Positions 52,601-61,061 of a stretch of DNA of 64,000 nucleotides are shown here, piece by piece. The DNA lies in NCBI GenBank assembly GCA_028279595.1, contig JANQNK010000020.1, positions 341,711 through 405,710 on the forward strand. Direction: 5' to 3'. Within the stretch, counting starts at the first letter, position 1; every line of letters begins with the position of its first letter. Position numbers and translations under genes: made by a program. The notes under the pieces are model-generated. The model ran no database searches. It was given only the letters and a program-made list of their open reading frames with translations, and was not told the DNA's origin. The DNA comes from Thermoplasmatota archaeon. GTDB lineage: Archaea; Thermoplasmatota; JAKEGO01.

Positions 52601-54969
52601 AGATCATCATAACGTCGAACTCGGACGAACTCTCGGAGGACATCGAGATCGAGTTCGAGCTCACCGACGAGGAATCCGACGACATCGACATCGTGGTCCA
52701 GTACAGCCTCGACGACGGAGATACCTGGGATGACGCTACGATGCTCGACTCCCTGGACGACCTTGAGAGCTCTCCCGGCGGCACCGACCACACCATAGAG
52801 TGGGATTCGATGACCGACATCGGCGAGATCGAGACGGACAACGCCAAGATCGCGATATTCACGTATGACATCGACGAAGGGGAGAACAAGATCGCAACCT
52901 ATCACGTCGACAACGACCTCGACACTCCGGTGATATCCGATGTCCAGCTCCCGACCGAATTGTACGGTGACATCGACATCACCTTCACGATCGCCGACGA
53001 CCAGGAGGCGGAATCCCGTGTGACCATCACCTATTCGATCGACGGAGGCATCCAAGAGGACGTATCGATCTCTTCGCCATTCGCGACAGGGAACCGCCTG
53101 CTGGGGCTCGAGACATCGTCCGGAGGCGAGGAATACACATTCACTTGGCACAGCAACGACGACCTCACTAACCTGAACGAGGAGGACGTGGTCCTCACGT
53201 TCGTGGCCGAGGACGGTTACGAGGCCCCCGATCAAAGTCCCGAGGTCGAGACCAGCTCCTTCGAGCTCATGAACCATCTCTACCTGCCCCGGATCACCGG
53301 TCTGAACACTACTGGAGAGAAGAAGGACATCGAGATCGAGTACTCGATCGCCGACCTGGACGAGGAGGACTGCGATATCAGCGTCCAGTACAAGACCGAG
53401 AACAACCCGGCATGGACGGAAGCCACCATGGGGACCGGCGGCGACGGAGACACGGACCTCGCCTCGAGCATTGCAGGCACCACACACACGTTCATATGGG
53501 ATTCATACACCGACCTCCCGGACGCTGAGGAGGAGGTGACGATACGGGTACGCGCCGAGAACACCGACCTCGGCGATTGGATCGAATCGGACATGTTCGA
53601 CCTCAACAATATCCTGAACGTCATGACCGAACTCCAGGCCCTTAGCGTCCCAGATGACCACGGAGATATTGACATCACGTTCCAGGCAAGGGACAACGAG
53701 GACTCCGCCATCAACATCACACTATACTACAACTACGGCTCATGGAACGAGGCAACGATAACCGGGAACACAACGAACGTCGCTGTGAGTTCGACATGGT
53801 CCACCTTCGCGATCGTGTGGAAATCCTTCGAGGACCTAGGTTTCGTTGACGCGTCCGGCCTCGAGATCGAAATACGGGTCTCAGATGGCACCACCGACAA
53901 CCAGATCGGCACGACCTTCGACCTGAAGAACGGCCAGATACCGAGATTGACCCTCGAGGACCCGGACCACTGGACCGGAACCGTTTACCTGAACTTCACC
54001 CTGGAGGACGATCAGAGCGACGATTGCGACCTCGAGTTCGAATACTCGGAGGACGATGGTGATACCTTCGAGGAGGCCACCCTAATAACGAACTTCCCCG
54101 GCGAATCCCCCGACGGCATGGTCGCCTCGTCCTCTGGCGAGGACCACATGCTGGTATGGGACGCCCTATGGGACCTCGATTACGGCAACCACCTCGACCT
54201 GTTGATCCGACTGCGAGCCGACGACGGGGAAAGGATGAGCGTATGGTATGAGACCGATCCGTTCAACCTGAACATCGCTGCACCTCCGAATGACGAACCT
54301 GAAGGGGATGTATTTCCACCTGGTGATATCAAGACAGGCGATGATATCTATATCCAGGTCGAGGTCACCGACGATGATGAGGACGTTACCGTCACACTGT
54401 ACTATAGGAATGGTGACAATGGATCGTGGTCAGATGTCGAGATGGACGAGGTCGAGGACACGATCTACAACGCTTCCATACCGAGTTCCTTCGTTACCGG
54501 TGAGCTTGTCCAGTACTATATTGAGATCGATGATGGCGTGAACGACGTCGTCTATGCAGAGGACAAGGACGATGACAATCCACTCACCGTTACGATATTC
54601 AAGGAGCCGAGCAGCGAAGGCGGAAAGGAGAAGAAGGAGGACTCGGGCATGATGATGATGGTGATCATCATCGTCATCATAGGAGCCGGAGGTGCCGTAG
54701 GGATGCTGCTCTTCTTCAAGAAGAAGGGTGCCGGAGGAAAGCCGAAGGGCGGCGAGGGCGATGTTGCCCAGCCCGGCGCTGGCTTCCAGCCCACACAGCA
54801 GCAGCCGCCCGGTGCGATGCCTCCCCACGGCCACGGTGCGCAGCAGCCACCGCAGGGCGGTGCGCAGATGTCGGTATGTCCCGTTTGCGGGGCACCGGTC
54901 ATGGTACCGCCGCAGCGCCCGGTCAGGGTCACCTGCAACCGCTGCCAGAACTCGTTCGACGTGAAGTGA
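49660..54969 (+). CDS. giant surface protein: beta-helices, Ig-like repeats, membrane helix and cytoplasmic zinc ribbon
   Basis: A 1769-residue protein. A signal peptide (1-24) is followed by a parallel beta-helix (about 25-260), a short insertion domain, a second beta-helix (about 390-660) and a copy of the insertion domain. About eight Ig-like repeats (about 755-1625) follow. They share S-S-P-G-G-T-x-H-T-x-x-W-x-S-x-x-D-L, D-x-x-V-x-V-x-Y-S and F-x-L-D/N-N. A membrane helix lies at about 1665-1690, then a Pro/Gln/Gly-rich linker, then a cytoplasmic zinc ribbon (C-P-V-C-G and C-N-R-C-Q) at the C terminus. The cytoplasmic ribbon suggests signalling or recruitment, not only anchoring. NMD3 follows after five bases. 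Confidence 0.88.
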   Translation: MRGFLIVSTLTFVCLLAVVIGAQAATITVARDGSGDYRTIGDAVTNMDPGDDIYVKDGTYYEALEITKTVDIEGQSMEGVVIDANRTDTPMVLSGADGSRLSNLNFTNSTTGANEGGLVVINTDGLYIDNATFFGNGADGLFLSGSSSVYVNDSNLFENNDGIGIASSSFFIYLDRVHIWESVNDGINARSVSDMVFNELHSHNNSDGVYLSDCVRTEIHNSNISNNSANGVYAPSSRIYVYNSTVHEPLNDTYEYYSSAGFVAITNTTLFSNWSVLVGTDGVFHYKNFVHVEVMRQGNPQSGADVNATENGTTAYASEGYGGTDPKTRGNGMVMWIPLGYWYFAQASPVQIYNGSWVGASYQSWSEDREVNMSTTHTETFTATAANVIYVDDDNAGDPSMDGTTAHPYDLLSRAVDNATAWDEIVIWDGDYVENVTINKTLVIGGNGSFSTVHGWINVTTNASGTMITNLSVNSTTVAINITADDVLLDMLFIESMRLGINVTGERSTVRDSNITADMGVRIKVMSTSEIDNCTLMVATHGIYIRDTGMVYLNDSIVTDFNGHGVDIDDSAINITGTNISIGTTNPGTAGIDATSSQIFIEGSEIWTDNAESLVVSNGDIIVLNSTFDEDLVGVDVTGTISVRNYLDIFINKTNDDPAEGADVNVTIDGMSIYNTTYYNGTDPQTDVDGWVMGIIVENHLYNGSNTPTWNNVSVYARYAPSVQTEWMDAQYNIDMNSSRMVNFTYIKPAVNWKPWTRIVTPDDQVSQNVQFDYKLFDKESDLCNVYVEYSLDNSTWYPASLSGGGSNITDQASSPGGTSHTVTWRSADDLPDEDIDNVWFHLWVNDTNEGYINGTGGFHLDNDLNAPTIDIDQLVGEQTDPVFVYFNITDPEDRRSSIYVEYEYDGTWYDATEGTGGNTSSSMKTNQSGWAYVYHWRSASDLGGVDDNITFRITANDGDDDDNGTPDEITFHLDNNFAPEIIITSNSDELSEDIEIEFELTDEESDDIDIVVQYSLDDGDTWDDATMLDSLDDLESSPGGTDHTIEWDSMTDIGEIETDNAKIAIFTYDIDEGENKIATYHVDNDLDTPVISDVQLPTELYGDIDITFTIADDQEAESRVTITYSIDGGIQEDVSISSPFATGNRLLGLETSSGGEEYTFTWHSNDDLTNLNEEDVVLTFVAEDGYEAPDQSPEVETSSFELMNHLYLPRITGLNTTGEKKDIEIEYSIADLDEEDCDISVQYKTENNPAWTEATMGTGGDGDTDLASSIAGTTHTFIWDSYTDLPDAEEEVTIRVRAENTDLGDWIESDMFDLNNILNVMTELQALSVPDDHGDIDITFQARDNEDSAINITLYYNYGSWNEATITGNTTNVAVSSTWSTFAIVWKSFEDLGFVDASGLEIEIRVSDGTTDNQIGTTFDLKNGQIPRLTLEDPDHWTGTVYLNFTLEDDQSDDCDLEFEYSEDDGDTFEEATLITNFPGESPDGMVASSSGEDHMLVWDALWDLDYGNHLDLLIRLRADDGERMSVWYETDPFNLNIAAPPNDEPEGDVFPPGDIKTGDDIYIQVEVTDDDEDVTVTLYYRNGDNGSWSDVEMDEVEDTIYNASIPSSFVTGELVQYYIEIDDGVNDVVYAEDKDDDNPLTVTIFKEPSSEGGKEKKEDSGMMMMVIIIVIIGAGGAVGMLLFFKKKGAGGKPKGGEGDVAQPGAGFQPTQQQPPGAMPPHGHGAQQPPQGGAQMSVCPVCGAPVMVPPQRPVRVTCNRCQNSFDVK

Positions 54970-54974
54970 TCCGA

Positions 54975-55973
54975 ATGGAATGCGTCAAGTGCGGTTCGCC
55001 ATCGAACCACTCCGTGATATGTCTGGAGTGTTTCATGAACTCGCACAGTCTCCTTACGGTGCCCGAGTACCTCGATCTCTTCCATTGCTCAAAATGCGAC
55101 AACTGGTCGGCGAACGGCAAGTCCTGGCTCGAGGACTCAAGAGAGGCGGCATGGGCCGGTCTCAGACATGACATCTTCTCACCCGACGAGGTCGAGAACA
55201 TCGCACTCGAGATCGATGTCCAGGTGGAGGACAGGGCGGGGACGGTGACAGTGATCCTCGACGGGACCTACGACGGAATACCGGTCCACGAGGAGGCCGG
55301 GATCAAGCTTCGGGCGCATTCACATGTGTGCCAGGATTGTTCCAGGCGCTCCGGGTACTATTACGAGGCCATAGTACAGATACGCGGGAATCGGGATTCG
55401 ACCCCGGACGAGATCGAGTCGGCACTGGAGCGATTGTTAGCGAAGGCTGGAAAGGACGCGACCCGCGTCGAGGACACCCGCGGCGGCTACGACGTCTATT
55501 TCGTCTCGAAGGACACCGCGAAACAGACCGGGAGAAGCCTTGCTGACGAACTGGGGACGAGGACCGTCGAGACGTCCTCCCACGGCGGGAGCAAGGACGG
55601 GAAGGAACTCACTCGTTCGACCGTGCTGGTGCGCCTTTCACCGTTCAAGACCGGATGCGTCGTGGAATGGCACGGACGCCCCCATATCATCCAGTCCCTC
55701 GGTAGGTCACCGTACCTGATGGACCTCACCAACGGCCAGGGAGGCTCCGTAAACATGAAGGACCTGGAGACCGCGAGGATACTCGCAAGACCGGAGGACC
55801 CGAGGGAGACCGTCGTCGTGGCGATCGATGACGCTGGAACGATGATACTCGATCCTGACACTAACAAAACAATAACCGTATTGACACCGTTCGAGGTGGA
55901 AGCCGGCGGTACCGTGAGGGCGGTCAGGGTCGAGGAACGGTGGTTTCTACTGCCCCCCGACCGGACGGGATAA
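54975..55973 (+). CDS. NMD3-family ribosomal large-subunit protein
   Basis: A 332-residue protein like archaeal NMD3; in eukaryotes NMD3 exports the 60S subunit. The N-terminal zinc region has paired cysteines (C3/C6, C16/C19, C38/C41 and a later C-x2-C), followed by strand-rich RNA/ribosome-binding domains. The ATG at 54975 is used; the longer frame from 54876 is inside the previous gene. It lies five bases after the giant protein, so the two may be co-transcribed by chance. A tRNA-Thr promoter overlaps its end. Confidence 0.93.
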   Translation: MECVKCGSPSNHSVICLECFMNSHSLLTVPEYLDLFHCSKCDNWSANGKSWLEDSREAAWAGLRHDIFSPDEVENIALEIDVQVEDRAGTVTVILDGTYDGIPVHEEAGIKLRAHSHVCQDCSRRSGYYYEAIVQIRGNRDSTPDEIESALERLLAKAGKDATRVEDTRGGYDVYFVSKDTAKQTGRSLADELGTRTVETSSHGGSKDGKELTRSTVLVRLSPFKTGCVVEWHGRPHIIQSLGRSPYLMDLTNGQGGSVNMKDLETARILARPEDPRETVVVAIDDAGTMILDPDTNKTITVLTPFEVEAGGTVRAVRVEERWFLLPPDRTG

Positions 55974-55976
55974 CCC

Positions 55977-55983
55977 TATATAA
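55977..55983 (+). promoter_or_regulatory. TATA box of tRNA-Thr
   Basis: TATATAA, centred 28 bases before the tRNA start and only three bases after the NMD3 stop. Confidence 0.6.
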
Positions 55984-56007
55984 TGGGACATTTTATCCGG
56001 ACACTGC

Positions 56008-56079
56008 GCCACTGTGGCTTAGAGGTATAGCGACTCCTTGGTAAGGAGTAGGTCGTGGGTTCGATTCCCACCAGTGGCT
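56008..56079 (+). tRNA. tRNA-Thr (anticodon GGT)
   Basis: A 72-base cloverleaf: acceptor GCCACTG/CAGTGGC with discriminator T, anticodon stem ACTCC/GGAGT with loop TTGGTAA (anticodon GGT), and T arm GTGGG-TTCGATT-CCCAC. No intron; CCA not encoded. Confidence 0.95.
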
Positions 56080-56146
56080 TCCTTTGGCCTAATGCCCATG
56101 CTATCGATTTATCATTAACTGCAATTGGTCTAGTTCCACTGGTGAT

Positions 56147-56154
56147 TTTATATA
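56147..56154 (+). promoter_or_regulatory. TATA box of ribA
   Basis: TTTATATA, centred 26 bases before the ATG at 56177; no Shine-Dalgarno, so leaderless. Confidence 0.6.
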
Positions 56155-56176
56155 CTGGTACACTTTCATCGGAGCG

Positions 56177-56851
56177 ATGCCGATCAGCAAGCCCATCATC
56201 GACGAGATCCTCGCTCTGAACGAGAAGAACTACTGTTCCGAGACCGAGGACGGAGTCTGCGTACGCATCGCCGCGATAGCAGACTTCCCCACCCGGTTCG
56301 GTCATTTCCAGATCGTGGCTTTCTTCAACAACTGGGACGAGGAGGAGCATGTCGCTATCCTTAACGGCGATGTCCATGACAAGGAGAACGTCCCCGTCAG
56401 GCTGCATTCCCAGTGCCTGACCGGTGACGCCTTCGGCTCCCTGAGGTGCGACTGCCGAGACCAGCTGATATCCTCCCTCGAGTTCATTGCCAAGGAGGAC
56501 GAGGGCATCGTCATCTATCTCAGGCAGGAGGGACGCGGTATAGGCCTCCTCAACAAGGTCAAGGCCTATCAGCTCCAGGATATGGGTTACGATACTGTCG
56601 AGGCGAACGTCGCCCTGGGGTTCGAGGATGATGAGAGGGACTACATGATGGCGTCGCATCTCCTGAAGTGCCTCGAGGTCAGATCGATCAAGCTCATAAC
56701 CAACAATCCGAAGAAGATCGACGGACTGAGGAAGCAGGGCGTCGACGTCGTTGACCGGATACCCCTCCTGATCGAACCGAACGATCACAACAAGGAATAT
56801 CTCAGGACCAAGTTCGAGAAGTCCGGTCATTTCCTGGACGAACTCTTCTGA
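56177..56851 (+). CDS. ribA: GTP cyclohydrolase II
   Basis: A 224-residue enzyme of the first step of riboflavin synthesis. Zinc ligands are C80, C91 and C93 (H-S-Q-C-L-T-G-D and C-D-C). Also conserved are Y-L-R-Q-E-G-R-G-I-G-L (114-124), the D-T-V-E-A-N segment near 139 and N-N-P-K-K (176-180). It is a stand-alone RibA with no RibB fused. Many archaea use the unrelated GTP cyclohydrolase III (ArfA), so this gene is a bacterial-type form in an archaeon. No other riboflavin gene is near. Confidence 0.95.
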   Translation: MPISKPIIDEILALNEKNYCSETEDGVCVRIAAIADFPTRFGHFQIVAFFNNWDEEEHVAILNGDVHDKENVPVRLHSQCLTGDAFGSLRCDCRDQLISSLEFIAKEDEGIVIYLRQEGRGIGLLNKVKAYQLQDMGYDTVEANVALGFEDDERDYMMASHLLKCLEVRSIKLITNNPKKIDGLRKQGVDVVDRIPLLIEPNDHNKEYLRTKFEKSGHFLDELF

Positions 56852-56956
56852 ATCCGGTCGATCCTTCATTTGGTCTATAGACCTCCTTAATGGAAATGTT
56901 AACGATAAAGGACTTAAACGTTGAATCGTTTGGGAACCCGGAACCGCGGTGATATC

Positions 56957-58519
56957 ATGAGCGAAGGTGAGGGCGAACCCGTTCCTGAAGGACAGCCAGA
57001 GGAGGTAGAGACGGTCATCGACGTTAGTGCTCCCGTGGAGGAGACTCCTGTCGGCGAGGCTGCGGCCCCTCCGCCTGCCGGGTCTCCCACGAACATCATT
57101 ACCCGATTGATGACGGACCGGAAGCTCGCCGCGATCTTCGTCGTTGCGATCGTCCTGCTGGCCGGCGTGGCCGCAGTGTCGACCGGAGTGTTCGACGACG
57201 ACGGCTCCGGTTCAACGAAGGACATCATCGATGATAACGTCACCATTCCGTTGAACCCTCTGGAACCCGTCTTCCTCGAGAGGGAGTTCCCTGCCCTGGG
57301 TCTTGGCTCACAGGACCACCCCGATTACGTCATCGGCTACGAACCCAGCCTTGCCGTGGACTCGGAAGGCAACATGTTCTACACGGCACACAAGGACCTC
57401 AGATGGGAGACTTCCTGGGACTACCTGGCTTCGTGGTGGTTCATCAGCACCGATGACGGCGAGACCTGGCGGACCCCTGACGACGCGGCATGGAACTACG
57501 AGGGCCGGTACGTCTGGGCGGGTGACGAGGGAGACATCGCCATCGACGCCTTCGACAGCATATATTACATCGACACGACCCTTCTCGATAACAATCTACA
57601 CGTATTCTCCAATGGTGGCGATTCCTACGACTGGTCGCAGCTACAGGGATCGACCCTGCTCGACGACCGTCCCTGGCTCACAGCGCACAACGACGGATGG
57701 TTGCATTATCTTGGCAACAACGGCGTTTCCGTGGTGCATCCGATATCCGGCGACGTTGGAAGGGTATGGTACTACAGGTCCGAGGACGGAGGTCTCACCT
57801 GGACCACCGGCGAGGTCATGATCGGCGGCTGGGCCACGATCGACGCCGAACGGTTCGGCGACTATGTCTACGTCACTCAGGTCTCCAGCGATGGTGGGGA
57901 CCAGAAGATCATCATGCATGCGAGCCCTGATCGTGGGTACACGTGGAGCGACCCCGTAGATGTCGGCCCTCTTGAGGGCAACGGTGTTGGCGAGGGAATG
58001 CCGACGGTATTCCACGGGGAGAACGGAACGGTCTACGTGATATGGCAGGACTCCCCGATGGGCGGCGATGCCCCTGCGACAATGTATCTCTCAAAGAGCG
58101 AGGACTTCGGGGAGACCTTCGAGTACTGGGACATCAGCATGCCCGAGGGTGCAATCTACCTCTACCCCACTATCAATGTCTGCCAGTACGGGGAGTACCA
58201 CAACAGGAACCGTGCGGGCATCTCGTTCTACGGAACGACGGACGTCCCCGTAACGTCGAACAGTTCCTGGTACCTGTATGCTGCTGTCGTCGACGATCCT
58301 AGCCCCGGCGACAAGATCCATTACGAGATCATGGACCCGGAACCCCTCTACGTTGGTGACGACCTCCATGCACTGCACGACTTCTTCGAGGTCGTGATCT
58401 CGCCGGACGGCTCGCTGAACATCGCCTACCAGCAGAACATCGGTCAGCATCCCTACGAGGCCGGCGAGGAGCAGCGCTATCTGAAATTCGTCCGTGCGGA
58501 TGTACAGGATGATGACTGA
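56957..58519 (+). CDS. membrane-anchored BNR/Asp-box beta-propeller protein
   Basis: A 520-residue protein. Residues 1-55 are acidic and Pro-rich (cytoplasmic); one transmembrane helix spans about 63-85. The rest, about 100-515, is a sialidase-like propeller with Asp boxes: S-T-D-D-G-E-T-W, S-E-D-G-G-L-T-W, S-P-D-R-G-Y-T-W and S-E-D-F-G-E-T-F. The catalytic arginine triad of true sialidases is not evident, so binding or a different hydrolysis is likely. Start: ATG 56957 with a GGTGAT Shine-Dalgarno, rather than the TTG at 56921. Confidence 0.85.
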   Translation: MSEGEGEPVPEGQPEEVETVIDVSAPVEETPVGEAAAPPPAGSPTNIITRLMTDRKLAAIFVVAIVLLAGVAAVSTGVFDDDGSGSTKDIIDDNVTIPLNPLEPVFLEREFPALGLGSQDHPDYVIGYEPSLAVDSEGNMFYTAHKDLRWETSWDYLASWWFISTDDGETWRTPDDAAWNYEGRYVWAGDEGDIAIDAFDSIYYIDTTLLDNNLHVFSNGGDSYDWSQLQGSTLLDDRPWLTAHNDGWLHYLGNNGVSVVHPISGDVGRVWYYRSEDGGLTWTTGEVMIGGWATIDAERFGDYVYVTQVSSDGGDQKIIMHASPDRGYTWSDPVDVGPLEGNGVGEGMPTVFHGENGTVYVIWQDSPMGGDAPATMYLSKSEDFGETFEYWDISMPEGAIYLYPTINVCQYGEYHNRNRAGISFYGTTDVPVTSNSSWYLYAAVVDDPSPGDKIHYEIMDPEPLYVGDDLHALHDFFEVVISPDGSLNIAYQQNIGQHPYEAGEEQRYLKFVRADVQDDD

Positions 58520-58578
58520 CGCTACGGATATGTAGCGAGTTATAACTGAGAAAAACGGGTTTTACAGAGTGGAGACGT

Positions 58579-58725
58579 TCACTTCGTGGCGACCATGCCG
58601 TCGTCCATCAACGCCTCTATCTCCTCGATCCTCCGCCTCACCCTCATGGCTATCTGGGCGTCAAGGCCCTGGTTCAGATCGTGCGGGTGGAACCCGCTCT
58701 TCTGAATCGGCTTCCTTTCATCCAT
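58579..58725 (-). CDS. 48-residue small protein
   Basis: A short ORF with a good promoter and ribosome-binding site: TATTTATA at 58761-58768 on the minus strand, GAGGTG at 58733-58738, and an ATG seven bases on. The peptide begins M-D-E-R-K-P-I-Q-K and is helical and basic, with an amphipathic stretch of R-V-R-R-R-I-E-E-I-E-A-L-M. No membrane segment. Family unknown. It lies between the propeller protein and fhs, in the convergent region. Confidence 0.6.
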   Translation of the reverse strand: MDERKPIQKSGFHPHDLNQGLDAQIAMRVRRRIEEIEALMDDGMVATK

Positions 58726-58760
58726 GGTGCGACACCTCGTGAGAACAATATGCCCTTTCG

Positions 58761-58768
58761 TATAAATA
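58761..58768 (-). promoter_or_regulatory. TATA box of the 48-residue protein gene
   Basis: TATTTATA on the minus strand; a transcript starting near 58739 would carry the GAGGTG ribosome-binding site at 58733-58738. Confidence 0.55.
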
Positions 58769-58865
58769 CCTCACTTGGTTGTAACCATAGCGCAAAAAGG
58801 GTGGTTTGAGCCGGAAAACGGCCGAATTATGGCATTTTCAACGGATTCGGACGATTTTCCGAGAA

Positions 58866-60521
58866 TCACCTCACTCCGGTGATATCTCCGTCGGGTCCGA
58901 TGTCGATATCCTCCGCGATGGGGTGTGCGGGCAATCCCGGCATCAGGTTGACGTTCTCCGTGAATGCGACGAGGAAACCTGCGCCGGCGTTCACTTTAAG
59001 TCCCTGGATCGTGCAGGGCATGTCCTTCGGAGGGACTCCCCTGACCTTCGGATCGTTCGAGATCGAAAGTGGCGTCTTCGCCATGCAGATCGGGAGGTCG
59101 GCGAACCCTGCGGACTCGAACATCGCGATCCTCTCTCTTGCCTTCTTCGAGAACACCACATGGTCTATCCCGTACATGGCACCGGCTATCGTGCGGATCT
59201 TCTCCTCGACACTCGCGTCGGTGTCGTACAGGTGACGGAAGTCCGAACCACGGTCGACCGCAGCGACCACAGCTTCTGCAAGGTCCGTCGCCCCTTCTCC
59301 TCCGTTCTCGTACGCTGTTATCATGGCGAAAGGAATGTCGAGCTCGGCAGAAAGGCTCCTGACGAGGTCGATCTCGTCATCTGACTCGTTTCCGAAGATG
59401 TTCAGGGCCACGACTGCTGGTACTCCGTGCGCCGTGACGTTCTCGACATGCTTCTTGAGGTTCGGCAGCCCTGCGGCGACGCGGTCCGAGCTCTGATCGT
59501 CCAGCTCTGACCTCTTCGCTCCGCCCTGCCTTCTCAGGGCCTTGACGCTGGCCACGATGACACCGGCGGAAACGTCGAAACCGCCCGAACGGGCGACAAT
59601 GTTGAAGAACTTCTCAGCACCGAGTTCCGAGCCGAATCCGGCCTCAACGACGGCGTATCCGGCCAGACGTCTGGCCATCTGGATCGCGATGATGGATGCA
59701 GTACCATGGGCTATGTTGGCGAAGGGTCCTCCATGGACGATGGCCGGAGTGTTCTCTGTGGTCTGGACCAGGTTCGGCCTGATGGCGTCCTTGAGGAGAA
59801 GCGTCATCGCTCCCTGGACGTTGAGGTCGCGGACCCTGACAGGTTCGCCGGAGTAATTGTAGGCCACGACGGCCGATCCCAGACGCTCCTCGAGGTCCTT
59901 CAGGTCCGTCGCCAGGCCCAGTATGGCCATGACCTCCGACGCCGCGGATATAGTGAAGCTGTCGGTCCTCGCGACGCCCGATTCCGCATTGACGCCGGTC
60001 ACCACGCTCCTGAGGCCCCTGTCGTTGACGTCCAGACAGCGTCGCCAGACGACGTTGTTCTGGTCTATTAGCAGGGAGTTGCCCCTGAAGATGTGGTTGT
60101 CGAGCACGGCAGCGACCAGATTGTTCGCCGCGGCCACCGCATACAGGTCGCCGGTGAAATGCAGGTTGATGTCAAGGGTCGGGACGACCCGCGATCTTCC
60201 TCCGCCAGTACCGGCTCCCTTGACGCCGAACATCGGACCCAGGGATGGTTCCCTCAGGACGACGATGGAGGAACGGCCAAGCCTGTTCAGGGCCTCGCTG
60301 AGCCCGATCGAGACCGTCGTCTTGCCTTCACCGGACCTCGTCGGGGTCATGGCCGTTATCAGCACCAGCTTCCCTGGCTCGACGCCCTCGAGCCTCTGAA
60401 GGAGCGGGAGCTTGAGCTTTGCCATGTGCCTGCCGTAGTTCTCGATCTCGTCCGGGGTCACGCCGATCGCTCCCGCTACCTCTTCGATCGGAAGCATCTC
60501 GTCGGCCGAGGCGATCTCCAT
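58866..60521 (-). CDS. fhs: formate-tetrahydrofolate ligase
   Basis: A 551-residue enzyme making 10-formyl-THF from formate, THF and ATP. It has the P-loop-like T-P-T-R-S-G-E-G-K-T-T (ATP binding), the N-terminal I-E-E-V-A-G-A-I-G-V motif and the E-A-G-F-G-S-E-L-G-A-E-K-F segment. The ATG at 60521 matches the family start and has GGTGATAGG upstream; the GTG at 60578 is 57 bases above and lies before a CTTAATAA box (60564-60571) that would start transcription inside it. Length is then typical (about 550-560). A bacterial-type C1 enzyme in an archaeon. It is alone, with no folate partner next to it. Confidence 0.95.
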   Translation of the reverse strand: MEIASADEMLPIEEVAGAIGVTPDEIENYGRHMAKLKLPLLQRLEGVEPGKLVLITAMTPTRSGEGKTTVSIGLSEALNRLGRSSIVVLREPSLGPMFGVKGAGTGGGRSRVVPTLDINLHFTGDLYAVAAANNLVAAVLDNHIFRGNSLLIDQNNVVWRRCLDVNDRGLRSVVTGVNAESGVARTDSFTISAASEVMAILGLATDLKDLEERLGSAVVAYNYSGEPVRVRDLNVQGAMTLLLKDAIRPNLVQTTENTPAIVHGGPFANIAHGTASIIAIQMARRLAGYAVVEAGFGSELGAEKFFNIVARSGGFDVSAGVIVASVKALRRQGGAKRSELDDQSSDRVAAGLPNLKKHVENVTAHGVPAVVALNIFGNESDDEIDLVRSLSAELDIPFAMITAYENGGEGATDLAEAVVAAVDRGSDFRHLYDTDASVEEKIRTIAGAMYGIDHVVFSKKARERIAMFESAGFADLPICMAKTPLSISNDPKVRGVPPKDMPCTIQGLKVNAGAGFLVAFTENVNLMPGLPAHPIAEDIDIGPDGDITGVR

Positions 60522-60629
60522 CAATGACAGCCTATCACCGGCAATACGACGGTCTGGATGGATTATTAAGGTTTCCACACCGTTGCCAGTGTGGTAATTC
60601 TTGAAAATCGGACAATATTTATGGAATGA

Positions 60630-60968
60630 TCAAGCGTTCGCCTTGTCGACGCCGTTCGCCTCGTACCGGAGGAGCGCGTTCACTCCCTTGTCGGTGATGC
60701 TGTAGACACAGGTCGTCATGTATGGCCTTGCACCGGGAATGACCCTAGTGTCCTTCGAGACGAGTCCGGCCCTGTACAGGTTCTCGAGTTCGGAGGTCAT
60801 CTCCTCCCTCGGGAGCCTCATCAGGAGCTCCAGCTCGACCAGGTGCGCGGATCCCTTGAAGTGCCTCTCCAGGAGCGTTATGATCTGACGCTCCACCTCG
60901 CCCTTCAGGACGCTCTCGACGGGCCCTTCGCCCGCGTCAACCCTTTCCTCGGTCGTCACGTACATCAT
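60630..60968 (-). CDS. winged-helix DNA-binding protein
   Basis: A 112-residue protein (from the ATG at 60968; an earlier TTG at 61007 is also possible). A winged-helix pattern lies at about residues 20-95: helix, V-E-L-E-L-L-M-R-L-P-R-E-E-M-T-S-E-L-E-N, recognition helix, then Y-S-I-T-D-K-G wing. Family unknown. TATA-like boxes at 61028-61035 and 61008-61016 leave the start uncertain. It is just downstream of the polB2 cassette on the same strand and could regulate it. Confidence 0.7.
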   Translation of the reverse strand: MMYVTTEERVDAGEGPVESVLKGEVERQIITLLERHFKGSAHLVELELLMRLPREEMTSELENLYRAGLVSKDTRVIPGARPYMTTCVYSITDKGVNALLRYEANGVDKANA

Positions 60969-61061
60969 CGTACCACGCCCGCGGCCGCCTTCGAGGACGG
61001 CCCTCAATATACCATTTGTCGCTTTTTCTTTATAAACGAAGCCGGGTTATCACCCGTACAC

